From positions 1 through 24,266 of the forward strand of contig JAFDJC010000008.1 of NCBI GenBank assembly GCA_019307665.1: a stretch of DNA of 24,266 nt, in the 5' to 3' direction. The notes below the pieces were generated by a model, which saw only the letters and a program-made list of their open reading frames with translations, had not been told where the DNA came from and did no database searches. This DNA is from Deltaproteobacteria bacterium (lineage in GTDB: Bacteria > Desulfobacterota > Desulfobacteria > Desulfobacterales > SURF-7). Both the position numbers and the translations under genes were made by a program. Positions 1 to 6,912 of the stretch are shown piece by piece (position 1 is the stretch's first letter; each line of letters starts with the position of its first letter).

Positions 1-2
1 AA

Positions 3-728
3 TTCATGGAACAGATACCCTCTCTTGGAAAACCGGCAGTTGCTTTAAAAGGGCAGATCACAGGTCCTTTTACTCTTGGCACAGGCGTTTCTGATCAAAA
101 CGGCCGGGCGATATTTTATGATGACCGCTTAAGAGATGCCATGGTGAAACTTCTGGCCTTGAAAGCCGGATGGCAGGTCAGACAGCTCTCAAAGTTCGGA
201 CGCCCGGTGATCATATTTTTTGACGAACCAGCCTTGGCCGGTTTTGGTTCATCTGCATTTATCGGTATATCCGAAGATGAGATTGCTGCCTGTTTTGCAG
301 AAGTGATAGAAGCGGTTCATAGAGAGGGCGGGCTTGCGGGAATCCATGTTTGTGCAAATGCGGAATGGTCGATTATACTCGATTCTCCTGCAGATATTGT
401 AAGCTTTGATGCCTATGCATTTTTTGACCGTTTCAGCCTGTATCCTGACCATATAAGGCGGTTCATGGCAAAGGGCGGAATTTTGGCATGGGGGATAGTA
501 CCTACCATGTCTGTGGAAGATATTGAGAAAGAGACAGCTGAGTCTCTTGTTTTAAAATGGAAGGAGCAGGCAGGCCGAATTGAAAAGCTCGGTATAGACA
601 GTTCGAAAATTAAAGCCCAGTCTCTTATAACGCCAAGCTGCGGCACAGGATTTTTAAAGCTTGAGCATGCAATAAGGGTTCTTCAGCTGACCCGGGAGGT
701 TTCAGACAGGGTGCAACGTGAATATTGA
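3..728 (+). CDS. MetE-like (cobalamin-independent methionine synthase core) protein, 5' end outside window
   Basis: The reading frame is open to the left edge, so the N-terminus is missing; the first internal ATG is at 6. The visible part is a TIM-barrel of the UROD/MetE superfamily. Counting from that ATG, it has an acidic DEP motif at 73-75, a His-x-Cys pair at 114/116 and a Cys at 212 in a PSCGTG context. In MetE these positions bind the zinc that activates the thiol substrate, so methyl transfer to a thiol such as homocysteine is likely. It lacks room for the MetE N-terminal duplicate barrel and resembles the short core-MetE type of anaerobes and archaea, which may take methyl from a corrinoid protein rather than methyltetrahydrofolate (family knowledge, not shown here). 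It ends 34 bases before the MoxR start and may share its transcript. The methyl donor cannot be read from the sequence. Confidence 0.8.
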   Translation, partial: FMEQIPSLGKPAVALKGQITGPFTLGTGVSDQNGRAIFYDDRLRDAMVKLLALKAGWQVRQLSKFGRPVIIFFDEPALAGFGSSAFIGISEDEIAACFAEVIEAVHREGGLAGIHVCANAEWSIILDSPADIVSFDAYAFFDRFSLYPDHIRRFMAKGGILAWGIVPTMSVEDIEKETAESLVLKWKEQAGRIEKLGIDSSKIKAQSLITPSCGTGFLKLEHAIRVLQLTREVSDRVQREY

Positions 729-762
729 TCAACTAAACAGTTAAGTGAAAAAGAGGTTTTTT

Positions 763-1617
763 ATGTTAGACAAAAACAAGAAAAAAAATTTTACAGGCGC
801 AACCAAGTATGTACTCGATGATGAACTTGCACAGATTGTAAACATTTCCACGGCATTGGAGATGCCGCTTCTTCTTAAAGGAGAGCCGGGCACCGGAAAA
901 ACAATGCTGGCACATGCGGTTGCGGAAAACTTAAAAATGCCCCTGCTAATTTTAAATGTTAAGTCCAGTATGAAGCTGGTTGAGGCGCTTTATCAATATG
1001 ATACACTCACACGGTTGAACGACAGCCGGTTTGGTGATTCAAAAAGAGATGTGAGCAATATCGAAAATTATATCAAGATGGGAAAAATCGGTCAGGCCTT
1101 TACGGCAGATGAGAGAACCGTTTTATTGATTGACGAGATAGACAAGGCCGACACCGATTTTCAGGATGACATGCTGGATGTTTTGGATCAGATGCAGTTT
1201 GATATTATTGAGATTGATAAAACAATGTCCGCTAAAAACCGGCCGGTGATCATCATTACATCAAATGCAAAAAAGGATCTGTCCGATCCGTTTCTGGGGC
1301 GGTGCAATTTTCATCATATTGCATTTCCGGATCCCAAAATGATGAAAAAAATTATCAATGTGCACTTTCCTGATATCAATAATGAACTTATGGACAATGC
1401 CGTGTCAACCTTTTACAGACTACGTGAGATTGAGTCCATAGAAAAGCGTCCGGCCACCCGGGAGCTGATCAACTGGATCAGAGCGCTGGAAAACGATCCG
1501 GACTTTAAGCCGAAAAAACTGGCAAAGGGCGATGTACCGTTTTTAGGCGTGCTGTTTAAAAAGAGCCAGGATTATGTGAGAGCCGCCGGTAACGTAACGC
1601 GTCGAAGGGTATTTTAA
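763..1617 (+). CDS. MoxR-family AAA+ ATPase
   Basis: A 284-residue AAA+ ATPase of the MoxR type. It has Walker A GEPGTGKT at 40-47, Walker B LLIDEID with Asp124/Glu125, a sensor-1 Asn at about 168 (ITSNAK) and an arginine finger at about 180 (FLGRC). I chose the ATG at 763 over the in-frame GTG at 745 because AAGAGG at 751-756 sits six bases before it. MoxR ATPases act as cytoplasmic remodelling chaperones with a VWA partner, as in CoxD/CoxE, NorQ/NorD and CbbQ/CbbO, usually to insert or activate a metal cofactor. The next gene is exactly such a VWA protein, and its ATG overlaps this TAA by one base (TAATG), so the two are translationally coupled. The target enzyme is unknown. Confidence 0.93.
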   Translation: MLDKNKKKNFTGATKYVLDDELAQIVNISTALEMPLLLKGEPGTGKTMLAHAVAENLKMPLLILNVKSSMKLVEALYQYDTLTRLNDSRFGDSKRDVSNIENYIKMGKIGQAFTADERTVLLIDEIDKADTDFQDDMLDVLDQMQFDIIEIDKTMSAKNRPVIIITSNAKKDLSDPFLGRCNFHHIAFPDPKMMKKIINVHFPDINNELMDNAVSTFYRLREIESIEKRPATRELINWIRALENDPDFKPKKLAKGDVPFLGVLFKKSQDYVRAAGNVTRRRVF

Positions 1618-2813
1618 TGTTTGTCGATTTTTTTTATCATATTAAAGAAGCCGGCGTGCCGGTGAGTCCGACTTCTTTTTTAACCCTGCATAAGGCGCTT
1701 GCCGGAGGGCTGATCTCATCCCTCGATGATTTCTACACTTCCGCAAGGTCCATACTTGTGAAAAGTGAGCGCTACTTTGATCTTTTTGACCAGGTTTTTG
1801 CGCATTATTTTAAGGGTGCTGAACTGCCCGATACTGAAGGGATCGAGCTTGATGCAATAGCAAGGGCCATGCTTGAACAATGGCTGAATGATCCAAAAGA
1901 GCTGGCTGAAGCACTCGGCATAAGTGAATCGGAACTGAGCAAACTGACTCCCGATGAACTGATTGAATATTTCAAGGAAAGGCTGAAAGAACAGACAGAG
2001 CGTCATGATGGTGGAAACAAGTGGATCGGAACCGGCGGGACGTCTCCTGTAGGGCATTCCGGGTTTCACCCGGAAGGCATGCGGGTCGGTGGCGTTTCAA
2101 GAAACAAATCAGCCATTAAAGTTGCCATGGAAAGAAGGTACAAGGACTACTCTCTTGATGGGCCTTTAACGCAAGCCATGATCGGTGAGGCATTAAAGCG
2201 CCTTCGAAATCTGATTCCCAGCGGCCCCAAGGATCAGGTAAATATCCATGAAACCATTTACCAGACCATGAAAAATGCCGGTGAAATAGAGATCATTTTT
2301 GACAGGCGTCTGAAGGACAGACTTAAGGTAATCCTTGCCATCGATAACGGCGGCTGGTCTATGGACCCATATATCTCCGTCGTTCAGACGCTTTTTGACT
2401 ACGCACGCGCCCAGTTCAAAGATGTTAAGACATATTTTTTTCATAACACAATTTATGATACGGTTTGGGAAGATCCGTCCAGGTTTAAAAAGCCTTTTCG
2501 AATTGATGATTTTGTAAGAAAGGATCCTGAAACACGGCTGATTATAATAGGTGATGCCAGCATGGCCCCTTATGAACTGATGGCCAGGGATGGGTCGATA
2601 TATATACAGGACAGGAGCGGAAAACCGAGCCTGCAGCGCTTAAAGGATCTCGCGGATATGTTTCCTCACAGTATCTGGTTGAATCCGGTTCCGCCCCGCA
2701 TGTGGAACTATACGCAGACGATTCTATCGATAAGTCAGGTATTTCCCATGTTTGAGTTTTCCATTGATGGCCTTGAAAAGGGTATTACACAGTTAATGTT
2801 AAAAAAGACCTGA
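1617..2813 (+). CDS. VWA-domain (CoxE-like) protein, MoxR partner
   Basis: A 398-residue soluble protein without a signal peptide. The N-terminal 130 residues are helical and charged. A Gly-rich linker lies at about 138-154, and a VWA domain occupies about the last 165 residues. The MIDAS metal site, normally DxSxS, reads DNGGWSM at 243-249: the first Asp and the last Ser are kept and the middle Ser is Gly. This layout matches CoxE-like VWA proteins that bind MoxR ATPases and recruit the client. The gene starts inside the stop of the MoxR gene and its TGA overlaps the next ATG (TGATG), so three genes are coupled in a row. The client protein is probably encoded nearby; the Fe-S protein downstream is the first candidate, but that is inference. 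Confidence 0.88.
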   Translation: MFVDFFYHIKEAGVPVSPTSFLTLHKALAGGLISSLDDFYTSARSILVKSERYFDLFDQVFAHYFKGAELPDTEGIELDAIARAMLEQWLNDPKELAEALGISESELSKLTPDELIEYFKERLKEQTERHDGGNKWIGTGGTSPVGHSGFHPEGMRVGGVSRNKSAIKVAMERRYKDYSLDGPLTQAMIGEALKRLRNLIPSGPKDQVNIHETIYQTMKNAGEIEIIFDRRLKDRLKVILAIDNGGWSMDPYISVVQTLFDYARAQFKDVKTYFFHNTIYDTVWEDPSRFKKPFRIDDFVRKDPETRLIIIGDASMAPYELMARDGSIYIQDRSGKPSLQRLKDLADMFPHSIWLNPVPPRMWNYTQTILSISQVFPMFEFSIDGLEKGITQLMLKKT

Positions 2814-4153
2814 TGCGAATGTCCGGCATTACCGAGCTTGCCAAAAAAATTCAGGAACTTGACGAACAGCTTGCAGCCTGTAGTCGCTGCGGGATGTGTC
2901 AGGCTGTATGCCCCCTGTTTTCTCAAACCGGGCAGGAAGCTGATGTGGCCCGGGGAAAACTGGCGCTTCTTGATGGGTTAAAGGAAGCGATGTTTAAGGA
3001 TCCAAACGGCGTTATGGATCGTTTGAATCGCTGTCTTCTCTGCGGGTCCTGTGAGGCAGGCTGCTCCTGTGAAGTGAATATACTTGAAATATTTTTTAAG
3101 GCCAGGGTAATCCTTGCCGGATACAAAGGGCTGTCGTTAACCCAAAAAATTATTTTAAGACAGATCCTTTTGAGACCTGCAACATTCGACAAGGTAATAA
3201 AGACCGCTGCAAAGTATCAAAGCCTTTTTACAAGGGCCGCAAATGAAAGCCAGGATACATCCTGTGCCCGGTTTTTCGCTCCTGTACCATCTACACGGCA
3301 TTTTAAGCCTCTTGCAGGCAAACCGTTTCATGAATTACGACCGTTCATCAACACCTCTCCCGGCAAATCAGACATTAAGGTGGCTTTTTTCCCGGGCTGT
3401 CTGCTGGACAAGGTGTTTCCCAATATTGCTGATGCGGTTGTCAAGGTGCTTGAATATCATGGAGTGGGTATTTTTATGCCAAAGGGTCAGGGTTGTTGCG
3501 GTATTCCCGCTATTTCATCAGGTGATATAAAAACATTTAACGGGCTTGTTGACCATAATATTAAACTGTTTGAAAAAGGTGAGTTCGATTACCTTGTAAC
3601 GGCATGTGCTACCTGTACCTTTACCATTAAAAAAGTCTGGCCGATGATGTTTGAAAATAGCTCCAGGGAAGTTCAAAAGAGTTTAATGGTTATAGCAGAA
3701 AAAACCATTGATATCAGTAACTTTCTGGTGTCGTACGTAGGTGTATCTCACTCTGAAAGCATTATGGGAAATGCAGAAACAGTTACTTATCACGACCCTT
3801 GCCACCTGAAAAAATCTCTCGGCATATACAAGGAACCGAGAACGCTTATCAGGGCAAATCCGTCTTGCAGTTTTTCTGAAATGGAAGCGCCCGACAGCTG
3901 TTGCGGTATGGGAGGAAGTTTTAATTTTAAATACTATGAAATGTCATCTGATATCAGTGAGAAAAAAAGAGATCATATTATCGCTTCTAAAAGTACTACC
4001 GTTGCAACCAGTTGCCCGGCATGCATGATGCAGATTGCCGATATTTTGTCAAAACATAATGATCCTGTTGTTGTAAAGCATGTAATTGAGCTGTATTATG
4101 AATCGATTAAAACATTTAGGGGGAGGGAGACCAATGAATCATCACCATCATGA
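2813..4153 (+). CDS. (Fe-S)-binding protein with two CCG domains (GlcF/LutA/HdrD-like)
   Basis: A 446-residue iron-sulfur protein. Two ferredoxin-type [4Fe-4S] motifs lie near the N-terminus (Cys23/26/29/33 and Cys74/77/80/84). Two CCG domains follow: one with FFPGC...GCCGIP...CATC in mid-protein, and one with DPCH...CCGMGGSF...CPAC near the C-terminus. CCG domains bind unusual [4Fe-4S] clusters in heterodisulfide reductase HdrB/D, and occur in glycolate oxidase GlcF and lactate-utilisation LutA. The protein probably passes electrons to or from a partner flavoprotein, but no GlcD-like FAD subunit is next to it, so glycolate oxidation is not supported. A second ATG at 2819 is an alternative start. 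There is no membrane segment. It is coupled to the VWA gene upstream and overlaps the His-rich gene downstream by 20 bases. Confidence 0.9.
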   Translation: MRMSGITELAKKIQELDEQLAACSRCGMCQAVCPLFSQTGQEADVARGKLALLDGLKEAMFKDPNGVMDRLNRCLLCGSCEAGCSCEVNILEIFFKARVILAGYKGLSLTQKIILRQILLRPATFDKVIKTAAKYQSLFTRAANESQDTSCARFFAPVPSTRHFKPLAGKPFHELRPFINTSPGKSDIKVAFFPGCLLDKVFPNIADAVVKVLEYHGVGIFMPKGQGCCGIPAISSGDIKTFNGLVDHNIKLFEKGEFDYLVTACATCTFTIKKVWPMMFENSSREVQKSLMVIAEKTIDISNFLVSYVGVSHSESIMGNAETVTYHDPCHLKKSLGIYKEPRTLIRANPSCSFSEMEAPDSCCGMGGSFNFKYYEMSSDISEKKRDHIIASKSTTVATSCPACMMQIADILSKHNDPVVVKHVIELYYESIKTFRGRETNESSPS

Positions 4154-4376
4154 CCATGAAATAAAGAGTGAACTGACATTTGACGAAAAGTTGGAAAAGC
4201 TCCTCAGTCATTGGATAAAGCATAATGAGGATCATGCCGAAACATACAGGGAATGGATGGCAAAAGCTGAAGATAATGGTCTGGCAAATATCGGCAAGAT
4301 CCTTTTAGAAGCAGCTGACCTGACGCTTCAGATAAACAGTAAGCTAAAAGAGGCGCTAAAGCAACCTATTGTTTAG
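4134..4376 (+). CDS. Small His-rich helical protein, last gene of the MoxR-VWA-FeS operon
   Basis: An 80-residue protein beginning MNHHHHDHE, followed by a charged helical region with further His residues (LLSHWIKHNEDH). An in-frame ATG 48 bases upstream lies deep inside the Fe-S gene. I chose 4134 because GGGAGG at about 4121-4126 is correctly spaced before it. I do not recognise an experimentally defined function. The His cluster could bind a divalent metal such as Ni, Zn or Co, which would suit a maturation cassette, but this is inference. The N-terminus is genuine sequence within a 20-base overlap with the upstream gene, so it is not a cloning tag artefact in an obvious sense. Its 3' end overlaps the convergent cheR gene by 11 bases. 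Confidence 0.78.
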   Translation: MNHHHHDHEIKSELTFDEKLEKLLSHWIKHNEDHAETYREWMAKAEDNGLANIGKILLEAADLTLQINSKLKEALKQPIV

Positions 4377-4380
4377 GTTG
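4362..4380. terminator. Hairpin over the overlapping convergent stop codons
   Basis: A perfect 7-bp inverted repeat (CAACCTA / TAGGTTG) with a 5-base loop covers the stop codon of the His-rich gene (TAG 4374-4376) and that of cheR (complement of 4366-4368). A symmetric hairpin here could slow or end transcription from both sides. There is no good T-run on either strand, so it is a weak terminator at best. Confidence 0.35.
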
Positions 4381-5208
4381 ATAAAAGATTGATTTCAAGT
4401 ACTTATGCGGGGCAAACAAGGGGGTTTCATTGGTCAGCGATTCTGTCGAACCGATCAACAAGTAGCCATCAGGCACTAAAACATCTGCAATTTTATTGTA
4501 AAGTCTTTGTCGTTCTTTCTGGGTAAAATAAATCGCAACGTTTCTGCATAATATAATATCGAACTTTTCAAAACCTATTAAGGGCTTTAAAAGGTTAATT
4601 TTTTGAAATGACGCCATGACTCGCAGTTCATCTTTAATTTTCCAACCGTCTCCATCAGGATCGAAATACTGTTTAATCCTTGCAGCGGAAAGCCCCCTTG
4701 AAATTTCAAATTTATTGTACCTGCCATAGCTGGCTCTTGCGATAGCTTGGCCGGATATGTCCGTACCGATGAGTGTGATGTTATATTTATCCGGATGAAG
4801 GTACAGCTCTTTCAGCAGAATTGTGATGCTGTATACTTCCTGACCGGTGGCGGCAGCAGCACTCCAAATTCGGATTTTAATAGGCGTATCCGGCGGAGCT
4901 AAGGCTTTTCGCTTATCGATCAGGTCGGGAATTATTTTATGCTGCAACAGCTCGAATGGTGCAATATCACGAAAGAAATAGGTTTCGTTTGTTGCAATCG
5001 CATCGATTATTCTTTTTTCAACAGCGCCTGTTTTATCTGACCTGCATTTATAGTAAAGTTCGGAAAAGGTCGTACAGCTCATGTCATCAAGAATAGGACC
5101 CAAACGTGTTTCTACCAAATACTCCTTGCCCTGATCAAGTGTGATGCCTGATATCTCGAGGATATATCTGGTAAAAACGTTATATTCTTCAGGCGTAATT
5201 TTATACAT
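4366..5208 (-). CDS. cheR: CheR-type protein-glutamate methyltransferase
   Basis: A 280-residue protein with the full CheR layout: an all-helical N-terminal domain (about 1-75), then a SAM-dependent methyltransferase domain. The conserved TNETYFFRD motif is at 73-81. SAM motif I is IWSAAAATGQEVYS at about 114-127, where most CheR proteins have a CSTGEEPYS-like version. GTDIS follows at about 148-152 and CRNVAIYF at about 221-228. It methylates glutamates on chemoreceptor signalling domains using S-adenosylmethionine. No receptor gene is visible here, so the substrate is elsewhere or beyond the window. It is the last gene of the minus-strand cheA-cheW-cheB-cheR operon, 40 bases after cheB. The ribosome binding site is weak. 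Confidence 0.94.
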   Translation of the reverse strand: MYKITPEEYNVFTRYILEISGITLDQGKEYLVETRLGPILDDMSCTTFSELYYKCRSDKTGAVEKRIIDAIATNETYFFRDIAPFELLQHKIIPDLIDKRKALAPPDTPIKIRIWSAAAATGQEVYSITILLKELYLHPDKYNITLIGTDISGQAIARASYGRYNKFEISRGLSAARIKQYFDPDGDGWKIKDELRVMASFQKINLLKPLIGFEKFDIILCRNVAIYFTQKERQRLYNKIADVLVPDGYLLIGSTESLTNETPLFAPHKYLKSIFYQPKQ

Positions 5209-5248
5209 TAAATTTCAATTGCCTTAGTTTTTCTCACACTTTTGTAAA

Positions 5249-6373
5249 TTAGATGGTATCTTTAATTGATTCTACAATTTGATCAATAGGTACGACAATG
5301 TTGGCATGGCCTGCATTTATAACTTCCCGCGGCATACCAAAAACAGTGCAGCTTGCTTCATCCTGTGCGATTATAATCGAACCGTTTTCCTTCATAAGCT
5401 TTGAACCTATAGTACCGTCAGATCCCATCCCGGTCATTATGACTCCTGTTGCCCGGCCCATGAAATATAATGCAACTGATCTGAAAAGATAATCTACCGA
5501 AGGTTTGCAACTGTTTTCAGGCGGGTCATCGGTTATTCTGATAATTCTGGAGTGTCCGCCTGCAGCTGCTGCAACCTTCATCTGCTTTCCTCCCGGAGCG
5601 ATGAAAATAGTATTGGCACTCAAAATTTCTCCGTCTTTAGCTTCTTTGACATCAATTGAACATTTGGCGTCAAGGCTTCGTGCAAGAGACTGGGTGAAGA
5701 TTGGGGGCATGTGCTGAACGATCAGGATCGGAACGCCGATATCTTTTGGGATCATCGGCAGCATTTTGGCAAGAGCGTTGGGGCCGCCTGTGGAAATCCC
5801 TATGGTTACGATTTCAGATTTTGTTTGTTGCCGATTTGATAGTTTTAATATGCTTTCATCGCTTGTTTTAACATAAGCCGGCTTTTTTTTGATTAACCGG
5901 GGTTTATCATGCTTTGTTTTCGGAACCGTCTCACCCTTAAGTATATTTTTTATATCTCGCCGCCTTTGAAACGCTTTCAACATATGGACCAGGATGTTTT
6001 TTATTGCTTCACGGTTTTCAGCCATTGTTCCTGAATCCGGCTTGGGAATAAAGTCGAATGCGCCGAGTTCAAGGGCGGTTATTGTCATATCTCCACCCTC
6101 ATGGGTAAGTGTACTAAGTACGATAGCGCCAACATCCCATTTTTCTTTTTTTATATGGGCGAGAACTTCAATGCCGTTCACTTCAGGCATCTCAATATCG
6201 AGCGTGATGAGGTCAGGCTCAAGGGTCGTAATTTTTGACAGAGCGATTTTGCCGTTGCTGGCTGTTCCGACAACTTCTATGTCTGGGATTTCAGCCAGAA
6301 TATCACTGACAATTTTTCTGTAAACAATTGTGTCATCAACAACCAAAACTTTTAAACTTTTAGTATTATCCAT
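5249..6373 (-). CDS. cheB: CheB-type chemotaxis response regulator glutamate methylesterase
   Basis: A 374-residue two-domain protein. The N-terminal receiver has Asp13/Asp14 (VVDDT) and phosphoacceptor Asp59 (TLDIEMPE). A basic linker runs from about 135 to 185. The C-terminal methylesterase domain has its catalytic triad visible as Ser194 (GISTGGP), His221 (VQHMPP) and Asp319 (MTGMGSDG). When phosphorylated by CheA it removes methyl groups from, and deamidates, receptor glutamates, opposing CheR. It lies 55 bases downstream of cheW in the same operon. All catalytic residues are present, so it is probably active. Confidence 0.96.
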   Translation of the reverse strand: MDNTKSLKVLVVDDTIVYRKIVSDILAEIPDIEVVGTASNGKIALSKITTLEPDLITLDIEMPEVNGIEVLAHIKKEKWDVGAIVLSTLTHEGGDMTITALELGAFDFIPKPDSGTMAENREAIKNILVHMLKAFQRRRDIKNILKGETVPKTKHDKPRLIKKKPAYVKTSDESILKLSNRQQTKSEIVTIGISTGGPNALAKMLPMIPKDIGVPILIVQHMPPIFTQSLARSLDAKCSIDVKEAKDGEILSANTIFIAPGGKQMKVAAAAGGHSRIIRITDDPPENSCKPSVDYLFRSVALYFMGRATGVIMTGMGSDGTIGSKLMKENGSIIIAQDEASCTVFGMPREVINAGHANIVVPIDQIVESIKDTI

Positions 6374-6428
6374 TCAAATCGCTCTAAGTATGTTTATTGC
6401 TGAAGGTTAAAAGACAAGGGCTGGTGTA

Positions 6429-6875
6429 TTATTCATCCATAAGAACCGCATCAATACTAAGAATACCGATCAGGCGGTTTTCAGTCTTCAAGACACCCTG
6501 AAAATATTTTCCCTGAACTCCGCTGATATTTGCCGGTGCAGGTTCTATTTTGTCCGGGTCGGCCAGCAGAACATCACTGATTTGGTCGACCAGAAATCCG
6601 ATATATTCATCCTGTGAATTAACGATAATATTTCGATTTTCGCTGGCTGTATTAGCAGGTGCCAGGCCAAGCTTTTTTCCAAGATCTATAACCGTTACAA
6701 TTTGTCCGCGAAGATTCAGGACGCCTTTAATATATTCTTTTGCCTGGGGAACCCAGGCTATATCCATATTTCTATTAATTTCCTGAATGTTCAGTATATC
6801 AATTCCGCATAGTGCATCACCAATATAAAAAGTGGCCAGCTCAAGAACTTTATTTTTTTCCCTGTCTTCCTGCAT
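6429..6875 (-). CDS. cheW: CheW-type coupling protein
   Basis: A 148-residue single-domain CheW protein, close to the usual length. It has the typical core: FYIGDALCGIDILNIQEI near the N-terminus, WVPQAKEYIKGVLNLRGQI at about 41-59, then VIDLGKKLGL. It links CheA to chemoreceptors in the array. The ATG at 6875 is preceded by AGGGAGAG on the coding strand about five bases upstream. It sits 37 bases after cheA, in operon with cheA, cheB and cheR. The neighbouring CheA already carries two CheW-like domains, so this protein probably bridges to a specific receptor set. Confidence 0.95.
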   Translation of the reverse strand: MQEDREKNKVLELATFYIGDALCGIDILNIQEINRNMDIAWVPQAKEYIKGVLNLRGQIVTVIDLGKKLGLAPANTASENRNIIVNSQDEYIGFLVDQISDVLLADPDKIEPAPANISGVQGKYFQGVLKTENRLIGILSIDAVLMDE

Positions 6876-6912
6876 GAACTCTCCCTAATATTTGTTGCTA
6901 TAGACCCGTCCC

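Noticed and set aside
745..762. GTG at 745 as MoxR start
   Set aside because: AAGAGG at 751-756 is correctly spaced for the ATG at 763 and lies within the extension, so the later start is better.
2813..4153. Calling the Fe-S protein glycolate oxidase subunit GlcF
   Set aside because: No FAD-binding GlcD/GlcE partner is adjacent and the neighbours are MoxR/VWA genes, so only the general family is supported.
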